Source: JBFHIJ01 sp041596515 (lineage in GTDB: Bacteria; Bacteroidota; Ignavibacteria; Kapaibacteriales; UBA2268). Taken from it: a stretch of DNA of 64,000 bases. A model generated the notes under the pieces. That model was given only the letters and a program-made list of their open reading frames with translations, was not told where the DNA came from and made no database searches. Each line of letters starts with the position of its first letter. The first letter of the stretch is position 1. Where the stretch lies: NCBI GenBank assembly GCA_041596515.1, contig JBFHIJ010000008.1, forward strand, positions 50,426-114,425, in the 5' to 3' direction. This document shows, one piece after another, positions 8,369 to 16,536 of the stretch. A program made the position numbers and the translations under genes.

Positions 8369-9022
8369 ATGTCAACTCTTGTTTTTAAAGTGATTGTTTT
8401 AGTCGCTGTTCTATCAATTATAATTTATCTTCGTTATAAGCCCAAACTACAACCTCAAACAGTCAGCAAATGGGAACTAGAGCTCAAGAATGCAAAGTTA
8501 GATAAGAAGATATACAATCAAACGAGGGAAGAGGACAAGTACGCACTAATTTCTTTGTATTGTTGCAAACTTAATTGGCTCGAAAATTACGACGAAAAAG
8601 CGATACAAAACTTTCCGGTGGTGTTGAAGAATTTTTATTTAGTTCATACACTAATGGGTGAAGTAAACAACGGAGGATTCCTACAGTTTTTTGTAAACTC
8701 ATCCGGCTTTTTTGCAGAAGAAACAGTAGAGGCACTGGATTTAATAGGCGCAAATTACACTAAGTTGCTTTTGGAGCAAGCGCTGCAAATAATTGAGAAA
8801 TATACAGAAAACCATGAATCCTTGAGAGGTAAGATAAACACTTTGAAGATGCACGAAATCTTCAAAATGTCAGATTTAGAATTCAATGAAGAAATGGAAG
8901 AAGAGTTGAAAAAACTGGATCATAAATTCTATGAAGATAAAGATCCTCTCTATAAACTTAATGTTGCTTACTTTGATAAAAACCAGGCTGAAGTCTGGGC
9001 AGCAATAAATAAAGGAAACTAA
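8369..9022 (+). CDS. DUF4375 (DMP19-like) protein with N-terminal membrane anchor
   Basis: A 217-residue protein. Residues 4-22 form one hydrophobic helix. From about residue 90 the chain carries LVHTLMGEVNNGGFLQFF and then VNSSG, the 'NNGG-QFF-NSSG' signature of DUF4375/DMP19 proteins, followed by an ALDLIGA helix. Family members are small helical proteins of unclear role, often near toxin or phage genes. It begins 23 bp after the CHAP gene and ends two bases before the next gene, implying one transcription unit. Confidence 0.75.
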   Translation: MSTLVFKVIVLVAVLSIIIYLRYKPKLQPQTVSKWELELKNAKLDKKIYNQTREEDKYALISLYCCKLNWLENYDEKAIQNFPVVLKNFYLVHTLMGEVNNGGFLQFFVNSSGFFAEETVEALDLIGANYTKLLLEQALQIIEKYTENHESLRGKINTLKMHEIFKMSDLEFNEEMEEELKKLDHKFYEDKDPLYKLNVAYFDKNQAEVWAAINKGN

Positions 9023-9024
9023 TC

Positions 9025-10104
9025 ATGCTAAAGCAAATAATACTACTATTTTTTATGTTTTTAATGTATAATTCGACATACTCACAGGATGCAACAAAAT
9101 CCTGGAACGAGGGCAAACTCACTTGGAATGATTTTAAAGCTAAATCCGGAGAGCCTAATTCAACTCAGCTAAGTTATTTCTTAGGTTATGAGGAAGACGA
9201 CGAAGAATATGGAGATACCTCCGTTACCAGAAATCTTGCAAAAGCATACATCGATAGATACCGTTCGTGGGCTGACCCAAATCTAAAAACAGAACAATAC
9301 CTTAGATATAATCAAGTAATTTATGACATTATCGAGGTCTATAGAAGAAGCTTGCAATTTAAATTTGACCATGTTGCAAATTCTGATGCGTGTGAGTATA
9401 TCCTGAGAAGTTACTCCGGCGAACTAAATGAAGAATTGCAGCAATATAAACAAGAATCTAATAGCGGAGCTAATTTAGATATCATTGAGAAATGGGAAAG
9501 AAAAATCGCTGATTCATTATCTGCAAACATATATAGATTACCTGAAATAAGAGAAAGCCAATTTGCTTACTATGGCTCCTTGGGTTTATCTACAGGCTTT
9601 CTTTCCGGTAGCTTATCTGATAAAATAAGCCCTTCATTTGCTTTTTCAGTAGGTAGTGGTTGTGTCTATGATGATTATACACTAGCATTCTGGCTTATTA
9701 ATCACCATTCATGGTCCGAATCGAGCGATATTCCTACGGAATCAAAGCAAGTCAAAAAGATGACAGAAATATTTATTTCAACCGTCTACCTAAGCTACAA
9801 TGTATATAAAAGAAAAGAAGTGAAAATTGCACCCCTTTTAGGTCTAGGAATCATAGAGTCTAATGGAGCAACCACCCAAAGAGATTACACCCCTGTTCTG
9901 GGTATAAGCATGGATTACAGATATGGGACAAGCATAAATCTCGCTAATGAGGATTTCCTATTTAGCAGAAAATCAAAGAATGATTACGACATCACTGCTA
10001 AACTTTTCATAACTCACACAAGTTTAAGTCCGGAAAGGAAGGGATTCTCTATTAATCTTACCTTAAGCTGGGCACTTACAGCAGGATTTATAGATGTGCT
10101 ATAG
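9025..10104 (+). CDS. Secreted protein with WxxGKLTWxDFK start, possible outer-surface protein
   Basis: A 359-residue protein with a cleavable-looking signal (about residues 1-20) and a mature start containing WNEGKLTWNDFKAK, a motif shared with secreted Bacteroidota proteins of DUF922 type. The middle is helical and charged. From about residue 185 it turns into alternating polar/apolar segments (YYGSLGLSTGFLSGS and later strands), which could be a small beta-barrel or beta-sandwich. Last gene of the 4.9-10.1 kb run. The function is unknown. Confidence 0.62.
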   Translation: MLKQIILLFFMFLMYNSTYSQDATKSWNEGKLTWNDFKAKSGEPNSTQLSYFLGYEEDDEEYGDTSVTRNLAKAYIDRYRSWADPNLKTEQYLRYNQVIYDIIEVYRRSLQFKFDHVANSDACEYILRSYSGELNEELQQYKQESNSGANLDIIEKWERKIADSLSANIYRLPEIRESQFAYYGSLGLSTGFLSGSLSDKISPSFAFSVGSGCVYDDYTLAFWLINHHSWSESSDIPTESKQVKKMTEIFISTVYLSYNVYKRKEVKIAPLLGLGIIESNGATTQRDYTPVLGISMDYRYGTSINLANEDFLFSRKSKNDYDITAKLFITHTSLSPERKGFSINLTLSWALTAGFIDVL

Positions 10105-10182
10105 GTAAAGATATGTCAATATGAATTTACAACTTCGGTAAAATTTTCGGCAAATGGAATGCGTACTGAGCAAATTACATTA

Positions 10183-10359
10183 CCCCAAAAATGTCATTTG
10201 AAAGAATGAAATTGCATTAAAGTCATTGGCATGGCAAGGGGCTAAAACCCCTTTGTTCAATATGCAATTACGTAATATTTTCTTACAAAGGAAATAAGCC
10301 TGCTCATTGGTTCTACGGTGATTTACAGCACTATGATGACATCTAATTACTAAACCGGA
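10183..10359 (+). repeat. Dispersed MITE-like repeat, copy B
   Basis: Same family as copy A. It starts CCCCAAAAATGTCATTTG, has the hairpin with altered loop (CAAGGGG CTAAAA CCCCTTTG), the TTACGTAATATTTTCTTACA block and TTTACAGCACTATGATGACA, and ends in AACCGG. It occupies the 332-bp gap between the secreted protein gene and rlpA. Confidence 0.85.
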
Positions 10360-10436
10360 ATATACACAAGAAGTAATAAATTGAGATATTCATATTCAAT
10401 ATTGCATTGTAGCATCCTAAGCAGAGGATAGTAATA

Positions 10437-10898
10437 CTAATTCATTATTTCAATTTTCACTGTAGCCACACCGTCGGCTATCATACCTATTTGCCTTGCT
10501 GCTGCTCTGGACAGATCAAGCACTCTGCCCCTGACAAACGGCCCTCGGTCATTTACTTTTACAATCACCGACTGACCTGTAGAAGTATTTGTAACTTTTA
10601 GCATCGTGCCAAAAGGCAAGGTTTTGTGAGCACACGTAAATTTGTGATTGTCGAATATTTCACCATTAGAGGTCTTTCTGCCATTGAATTTATCATGGTA
10701 AAACGAAGCAATTCCGGTAAAAGACTTGCCTGTAGGAGTAAAATCACCATCCCCTTCAGATTGTTCATAAGTATCAGCACTTCCGCCTCCTGTATCAGCA
10801 AAACGAATATTTGGAGACATAGAGGAGCAATTGACCATAAAAGCAAGAGCAAAAGTAACTGCGATATAGAGTGCAAAACGCTTCATATTATTTCTCAA
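10437..10898 (-). CDS. RlpA-like septal ring/peptidoglycan-associated lipoprotein
   Basis: A 153-residue protein with a signal peptide and lipobox FMVNC (Cys24), followed by a double-psi beta-barrel: GIASFYHDKFNGRKTSNGE, FTCAHKTLPFGT, VKVNDRGPF and LDLSRAAARQIG. These are the RlpA hallmarks. RlpA proteins act at the septum, and some are lytic transglycosylases that cleave denuded glycan strands. There is no SPOR domain, as expected for this short form. It is the only minus-strand gene in the first 17 kb and is divergent from the DEAD-box helicase gene. Confidence 0.88.
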   Translation of the reverse strand: MRNNMKRFALYIAVTFALAFMVNCSSMSPNIRFADTGGGSADTYEQSEGDGDFTPTGKSFTGIASFYHDKFNGRKTSNGEIFDNHKFTCAHKTLPFGTMLKVTNTSTGQSVIVKVNDRGPFVRGRVLDLSRAAARQIGMIADGVATVKIEIMN

Positions 10899-11120
10899 TA
10901 TTTATACATTTCCACTAATAAAAAGCATTTTATGTGCCAATTTTGCTTGCAGCTCTATGTGCATGATATAAAAGAAGATAGAATTTGCACAATCAAGCAT
11001 ACGTAATTCTTAAATTACTTTATTTAGGAACGTAATTATTTACGCTGCAACAATAAACAATTAGAATATCATAACTTAGGACGTTTTTTCTATATTTCTA
11101 CTATTATGACATTATGTTTA

Positions 11121-11151
11121 TTTGATGGTACCATAAGATTGCTTAGATTTG
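11121..11151 (+). promoter_or_regulatory. Bacteroidota-type promoter of the DEAD-box helicase
   Basis: TTTG at 11121-11124 and TAGATTTG at 11144-11151 with a 19-base spacer match the -33/-7 pattern. The start codon is 35 bases downstream, the same distance as for mnmG. Confidence 0.55.
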
Positions 11152-11185
11152 TAGATATCGTTCTTCACATAGAGTATTTTAATAT

Positions 11186-13036
11186 ATGTCAACGTTTAAA
11201 GTGACCGGGTTGTCGCCCGAGATACTTAGAGGTATCGAAGATTTGGGCTTTGAAACTCCCACGCCGATCCAAGAAAAAGTAATACCTGCCGCTCTTGCCA
11301 CAGATAATGATATCATAGGCTTAGCCCAGACAGGTACAGGAAAAACCGCCGCATTTGGCTTACCTATTTTGGAGCAAATTGATTTATCAAATAATACAAC
11401 TCAAGCATTAATTCTATCACCAACCAGAGAGCTTTGTATACAGATTGCTAAAGATATTGAGCAATTCAGTAAGTATATGAAAGGTCTTTACGTTGTGCCT
11501 GTTTATGGTGGTGCACGAATTGATACGCAAATTAGAGCCCTTAAAAGAGGAGCTCACATCGTAGTAGCTACTCCGGGTAGAATGTTCGATATGATTCAGC
11601 GTAAAGCTGCTGACGTATCCCACATTCGTACTGTTGTATTAGATGAAGCTGATGAAATGCTAAACATGGGATTCCGTGATGAGTTAGACGGAATTTTGGA
11701 AGGAACTCCAAAAGAAAAGAGAACTTTCCTTTTCTCTGCAACTATGCCTAAAGAAGTAGCCAGAATCGCCAAACATTACATGGACGAGCCGGTCGAAATT
11801 ACTGTGGGGCAGCAAAACTCGGGTGCTGATAATGTCAGACATATATATTACCAAGTTAGAGAGAAAGATAGATATTCTGCATTAAAACGCATAGCAGACT
11901 ATAACCCTGATATATATGGCATCGTCTTTTGCCGTACAAGAAACGAAACTAAAGACATTGCAGATAAGTTAATTAAAGATGGCTACAGTGCTGACGCTTT
12001 GCACGGTGATTTATCACAGGTACAAAGGGATTATGTAATGAACCATTTTCGTAGTCGCTCTTTGCAGATGCTTGTTGCTACTGACGTGGCAGCTCGTGGC
12101 ATCGACGTTAGCGACATTACTCACGTTATTAACTATAACTTACCTGAAGATTTGGAAGTCTACACTCACAGAAGTGGAAGAACAGGTCGTGCCGATAAGT
12201 CAGGCGTATCTATTGCGATAGTTAATTATAGAGAAAAACGCAAACTTCAAGATTTGGAAAGAAGCACTCGCAAAAAGTTTGAAAAAGTATTTGTACCTTC
12301 AGGTATTCAAATTTGCGAAAAGCAACTATTCAATCTTATAGATAGAATGGAAAACGTAGTAGTAGACGAAAAGCAAATAGCTCAATTTATGGATGCTGTA
12401 AACTTAAAATTAGAATCTCTTCCTAAAGAGGACATAATTAAACGTTTCGTATCTTTAGAGTTTAACCGCTTTTTAGAATATTATAAAAATGCTCCTGATC
12501 TTAACGAAAAAGAAGATAGAAGAGACAGAAACGACAGAAACGACAGAGGCGATAGAGGTGGACGTGGTAGAGACAGAGATCGCGGTGGCGACAGACGTTT
12601 CGATGGCGACCGCAGAGATCGCGGTGGAAGACGCGGAGGAAGATCCGGTTTCACTCGTTTCTTTATCAACATTGGTAAAAAAGACAGTATTGAGCCTAAA
12701 AATATTATTGGTATGATTAATGACCACGCTCAAGATAGGGATATCAATGTTGGAGACATCGACATTAAAGATAGCTTCTCTTTCTTTGAAGTAGGTAAAA
12801 ACCATACAGATAAGATATTAGACTCGCTCAAAGATCAAAAGTATAAAGGCAGACAAATTCGTGTAGAAGTTGCCGAAGAATCTGATCGTCCTAAAAGTAG
12901 TAGAGGCGGCGACAGAGACCGCAGAGGCGGCGACAGAGATCGCAGAGGTGGAGATAGAGATCGCAGAGGCGGAGACAGAGACCGCAGAAGTAGCGATAGA
13001 GATCGTGGCAGAAGCGACGACAGACGTAGAGGATAA
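11186..13036 (+). CDS. DEAD-box ATP-dependent RNA helicase (DeaD/CsdA-like)
   Basis: A 616-residue helicase that unwinds RNA in ribosome assembly and cold-shock or mRNA turnover. The Q motif and Walker A AQTGTGKT (residues 47-54) are followed by PTREL, DEAD (153-156) and SAT (184-186). The second RecA domain has VATDVAARGIDV and HRSGRTGRA. After it comes an arginine/aspartate/glycine-rich linker (about 446-482), a DbpA/CsdA RNA-binding domain (about 485-562: FFINIGKKDSIEPKNIIGMI) and a second tail of repeated GGDRDRR units. The tail repeats are nearly identical at DNA level (12905-12990). It has its own promoter and a strong terminator. Confidence 0.93.
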   Translation: MSTFKVTGLSPEILRGIEDLGFETPTPIQEKVIPAALATDNDIIGLAQTGTGKTAAFGLPILEQIDLSNNTTQALILSPTRELCIQIAKDIEQFSKYMKGLYVVPVYGGARIDTQIRALKRGAHIVVATPGRMFDMIQRKAADVSHIRTVVLDEADEMLNMGFRDELDGILEGTPKEKRTFLFSATMPKEVARIAKHYMDEPVEITVGQQNSGADNVRHIYYQVREKDRYSALKRIADYNPDIYGIVFCRTRNETKDIADKLIKDGYSADALHGDLSQVQRDYVMNHFRSRSLQMLVATDVAARGIDVSDITHVINYNLPEDLEVYTHRSGRTGRADKSGVSIAIVNYREKRKLQDLERSTRKKFEKVFVPSGIQICEKQLFNLIDRMENVVVDEKQIAQFMDAVNLKLESLPKEDIIKRFVSLEFNRFLEYYKNAPDLNEKEDRRDRNDRNDRGDRGGRGRDRDRGGDRRFDGDRRDRGGRRGGRSGFTRFFINIGKKDSIEPKNIIGMINDHAQDRDINVGDIDIKDSFSFFEVGKNHTDKILDSLKDQKYKGRQIRVEVAEESDRPKSSRGGDRDRRGGDRDRRGGDRDRRGGDRDRRSSDRDRGRSDDRRRG

Positions 13037-13059
13037 GTAAACATCCTATAGATATATAA

Positions 13060-13093
13060 AAAAGACGTTCATCAGATGAGCGTCTTTTTTTTT
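13060..13093 (+). terminator. Rho-independent terminator after DEAD-box helicase
   Basis: AAAGACGTTCAT pairs with ATGAGCGTCTTT around a 3-base loop, and the hairpin runs into a T9 tract. It lies 24 bp after the stop codon. Confidence 0.85.
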
Positions 13094-13275
13094 ATCTCAA
13101 ATACAAACTTCGTGTCAATATTTTATCAGAATAACTGAAATATTTTGTGAAGTTAAATAGCCCGTTCCGTAGCGGAAAAAAATATATTTCCCAACATTGA
13201 TACTTGCTAATTTCTACTTTATAGTCCGCAAATTTTCTTATTTTGTGAAATTGTTGAAATTATAATAAATGATAT

Positions 13276-15474
13276 ATGCCTAAATTTACTGCCGAATTGC
13301 TCGATTACGCACACAGCCTCAAAAATATAGATATAAATCTGAAGGATCGCAAGACAATCCGTGGACTTAGTATTGATGCAGAAGAGACTCAGGACATTGA
13401 CGATACTATCTGGGTTGTAAAAAATGGAGATACTTACATCTGCGATATTTCGATTGCTGATACTGCTTCCCTTATTCAAGCAGATTCTCCTATTTTTGAA
13501 ATTGCTTCCAAGAATATAGTAACTAAGTATCTAAGAAATTATTCTATACCTATGATCCCAAATGTTTTGTCTAAAGACCTACTTAGTCTTCAATGTAATA
13601 GTTCTCGCCCGGCTATCAATTTCCATATAGAGCTTGATGCTTTGCTAAATGTTGTGCATTTTGAAATATCAGAAAGAAAAATAAGAAATGCAGCAAAGCT
13701 TAGCTACGAAAAAGTGGCTCGCATGCTCTTAGATAACAGCGACGATAGCCAAACCCTTGAAGTGCTGCTTAACGCCTATGAACTTGCACTAAAGCTTAGC
13801 ACAAAACGCAGACTTATGGGGGCGCTTGCTTATTTTGATGAAGCAAAAGGAATCTACACTGATGAAGAAGGAAACATTAAGTCTTTTGCCAATAAAGATA
13901 TTGCGCTTGCTTATCTGATTGTACAGGAAATGATGGTGCTTGCCAACTCTGAAACTGCAAAGTACTTCGCAGAGAAGGATATACCTTTTGTGTTTAGAAA
14001 TCACACTGTAAAGGGTAATATTCCTGATAGGGAGGAGGTGCACTCTCAGTTAGTTAATGCTCTTCAAAATAAGTCCATGTTTAGCTCTTTTGTGAGTAGA
14101 ATGAGTATATGGCAGAATCGTGCCCAATATGAGGTTTCTTTAAAAGGGCACTATGCACTCAATCTTCCTGCCTATGCTCACGTTACTTCTCCTCTTAGGC
14201 GTTTTGCAGATATGATAAATCACGTAATTATCAAAGCTCATCTACAAGGCAAAGAGCTACCGATAAGTGTAGAACATCTAAACGAATACTGCCAAAATAT
14301 CAATCAGTTCATGCTTAAACAGCAAGAAGATAAGCATGAACATTTCAAAAAGATGGCTCAGACTCAAATAAGTGAAAACCTATTATCCTATGATAGTAAT
14401 GCTCTCGCAGATATGGATGCTAAGGAATTTAAAATTATAATAAAAAATCTGAGAGAGGCTCATAATATAAAGTCCCGTCTTATAGATGAAATCCAAAGAA
14501 GAGTTGAGCAAGCGAGCCTTGCAGCTATCGATATTTATTATATCCTATTCGAATCTCGTTGGCTTGATAATAAGACGGATTTTAAAACTTTGCTATTCGA
14601 ATCTATTCCTACAAGACAGGGACTGAGCACTGAGATTCTTACTCTTCTCCAAGGTCAGGGTAAAATAGTAGGCTATGACGATGTAACTGGTGAAGATGGT
14701 ATATTCTTTACAAATTATACAGTCATAGAAACAAATGAAGGCAAATTCCTTACAAGCGGAAGTATTGAAAAAGACCATAGTAAAAAAGAAGTTTTAAATA
14801 GATCACGAACAAGCTCGCTGCTTGCCTATCTGAAAGATGAAGCAATAGAGACAGAAAAACCTGAAAAAAATATCGAAAAACACCCTATACCTGCGGCTCC
14901 TATAAAAGTGCCTAAAATCACTAAACAACAATCATCTAAATTTAGCAATCCAATTGGCTTAATACAGGAAATAATTGCCAAACGAAACGATATTGGCTTT
15001 GGTGGATATGAATTCCTAACCATAAGCGATAATCCTCCTCTATTCCGCTGTACTTTAGAGATACACTATAATGGCGAAGTAATAAGGTATAAAGGCGAAG
15101 GCTCTAATAAAAAAGATGCCAAGTTTGAAGCTGCACATCAGGCAGCAGAGGAATTTGAACAGTATAAAGTCTCTAAAGAAGACTCTAAACTAGATCAACT
15201 CAGAGCGATGATTGATGCCGGTTTGGCTCTCAGTGCGGTTAACTTTATCTGTATATTACAAAAAGTAGCAATGCCCACATATACTATTGAAGAATTGGCG
15301 CAAGTGCCTACTCCGCAATTCTCCTGCAACGCGTATCTAAAGCTAAAGGACAGAGAGTTTTATATACATAATCTTGCATCAGGGAAAAAGGAAGCAAAGA
15401 TTTTAGTAGCTGAAGAGTTACTTAGAGAGATCCTCAGAGACTTCCCTGAAGTGCTTGGAGAGGATAACCCCTAA
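13276..15474 (+). CDS. RNase II/R-type (RNB) exoribonuclease with two C-terminal dsRNA-binding domains
   Basis: A 732-residue protein. The RNB catalytic signature lies very near the N-terminus: D34, D40, D42 and D43 in DAEETQDIDD match the four Mg-binding aspartates of RNase II. IPMIPNVLSKDLLSLQC and AHVTSPLRRFADMINH are the other RNB blocks. The usual N-terminal cold-shock domains are absent. Where RNase II/R have S1, this protein instead has two dsRBD-like modules: about residues 557-627 (GLIQEIIAKR, then YKGEGSNKKDAKFEAAHQAA) and about 640-722 (ending HNLASGKKEAKILVAEELL). It is predicted to degrade RNA 3' to 5' and to bind structured RNA. The domain order is unusual. The start is MPKFTAELL; no upstream domain is encoded. 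Confidence 0.85.
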   Translation: MPKFTAELLDYAHSLKNIDINLKDRKTIRGLSIDAEETQDIDDTIWVVKNGDTYICDISIADTASLIQADSPIFEIASKNIVTKYLRNYSIPMIPNVLSKDLLSLQCNSSRPAINFHIELDALLNVVHFEISERKIRNAAKLSYEKVARMLLDNSDDSQTLEVLLNAYELALKLSTKRRLMGALAYFDEAKGIYTDEEGNIKSFANKDIALAYLIVQEMMVLANSETAKYFAEKDIPFVFRNHTVKGNIPDREEVHSQLVNALQNKSMFSSFVSRMSIWQNRAQYEVSLKGHYALNLPAYAHVTSPLRRFADMINHVIIKAHLQGKELPISVEHLNEYCQNINQFMLKQQEDKHEHFKKMAQTQISENLLSYDSNALADMDAKEFKIIIKNLREAHNIKSRLIDEIQRRVEQASLAAIDIYYILFESRWLDNKTDFKTLLFESIPTRQGLSTEILTLLQGQGKIVGYDDVTGEDGIFFTNYTVIETNEGKFLTSGSIEKDHSKKEVLNRSRTSSLLAYLKDEAIETEKPEKNIEKHPIPAAPIKVPKITKQQSSKFSNPIGLIQEIIAKRNDIGFGGYEFLTISDNPPLFRCTLEIHYNGEVIRYKGEGSNKKDAKFEAAHQAAEEFEQYKVSKEDSKLDQLRAMIDAGLALSAVNFICILQKVAMPTYTIEELAQVPTPQFSCNAYLKLKDREFYIHNLASGKKEAKILVAEELLREILRDFPEVLGEDNP

Positions 15475-15518
15475 TATAAACAATTGATATTTAGCTATAA
15501 AATACAAGGAGAATACAC

Positions 15519-15872
15519 GTGGCAAAATATAAAAATATGCTCAGTCTGCTTACAGAATGTGAAGTAGGCATCAGCGATATTCAGCAGGAATTTGACGAGT
15601 ATCAAAATTTACATTTTGAAGCAAAAAGCCCTGAATTTTTCTGCCTTGAACTAAATGGTGAAGCGGGCGAGCTTGCAAATGTAGAAAAGAAACATTGGAA
15701 AGGCAAGCATGTCGAGCATGACAGATTTGAAGATGAAGCTGCTGATGTCTTTATAGCACTCATGAACTACTGCAACGCACGCAATATAGACTTAGGAATT
15801 GCAGTATCCCAAAAGCTCAAAAAAATAGAGGCTAAAAGACTACAATTAGAAGAAAACGGAGAGAAGTATTAA
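15519..15872 (+). CDS. MazG-like nucleotide pyrophosphohydrolase
   Basis: A 117-residue all-helical protein with a GTG start preceded by a good AAGGAG site eight bases upstream. It carries the all-alpha NTP-PPase motif: ELNGEAGELANVEKKHWKG supplies the ExxE-type metal ligands, and EDEAADVFIALMNY supplies the ExxD pair. Enzymes of this type hydrolyse (d)NTPs to monophosphates and pyrophosphate in nucleotide-pool cleaning. It lies 45 bp after the RNB nuclease gene and may be co-transcribed with it. A repeat copy begins at the base after its stop codon. Confidence 0.8.
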   Translation: MAKYKNMLSLLTECEVGISDIQQEFDEYQNLHFEAKSPEFFCLELNGEAGELANVEKKHWKGKHVEHDRFEDEAADVFIALMNYCNARNIDLGIAVSQKLKKIEAKRLQLEENGEKY

Positions 15873-16045
15873 TCCAAAAATGTCATTTGAAAAGATGGAA
15901 AAGCTCTAAAGTCATTGAATGGCAAGGGGTTGAAACCCCTTGTTCAATAAGCAATTTCGTAATATTTTCTTACAAAGAAGTAAGCATGCTCATTGGTTCT
16001 ACGGTCATTTACAGCACTATGATGACATCTAATGACAAACCCGGG
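15873..16045 (+). repeat. Dispersed MITE-like repeat, copy C (best preserved)
   Basis: It begins immediately after the MazG-like stop codon and ends CAAACCCGGG. The termini contain an imperfect inverted repeat (TGTCATTTGA near the left end, TCTAATGACA near the right end). The central hairpin is at 15923-15942 (CAAGGGG, loop TTGAAA, CCCCTTG) and is extended by outer pairs ATTGAA / TTCAAT. The block TTTCGTAATATTTTCTTACA follows. Confidence 0.88.
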
Positions 16046-16129
16046 TAATCTATTCTCATACCTACTTATTACAAAAGCTACTTATACAAAGAGATATTTG
16101 GCTTATTGTAGACTCAAGGGGTAAACGAA

Positions 16130-16164
16130 TAAATCCTTATAACTTTATCAGCTATAAGGATTTA
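16130..16164 (-). terminator. Hairpin downstream of tRNA-Phe
   Basis: A perfect 12-bp stem (TAAATCCTTATA / TATAAGGATTTA) with an 11-base loop sits 14 bases past the tRNA 3' end on the minus strand. There is no proper T tract, so termination is inferred from position. Confidence 0.45.
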
Positions 16165-16178
16165 CAATTTTCTTTCTG

Positions 16179-16251
<73 letters not shown>

Positions 16252-16536
16252 AACGCTATTAGGAATACAAATATAAGAGTATTTATTTAAAATGCAAAAA
16301 TATATTTCTAAGATTGGGTAATTATGTTATATTCCATAACAAGTTAATGGGTTATACGATTATTCCAATATTCGACCTATTAAAATTTCCCTTGCCATAT
16401 TATGTCGCTGACTTTGCAATAAGTAAGTCTTTTTATCCTCATTGACATATATGAGTTGTAAATTATACTGATTTCTGCTTATTTGCATATAATAATTAAA
16501 TCAATTGAATAATAAATGATATAGGTATTGAAACTC

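Noticed and set aside
10626..11006. 126-codon frame opposite rlpA
   Set aside because: It lies antisense to the well-supported RlpA gene and shows no recognisable features.
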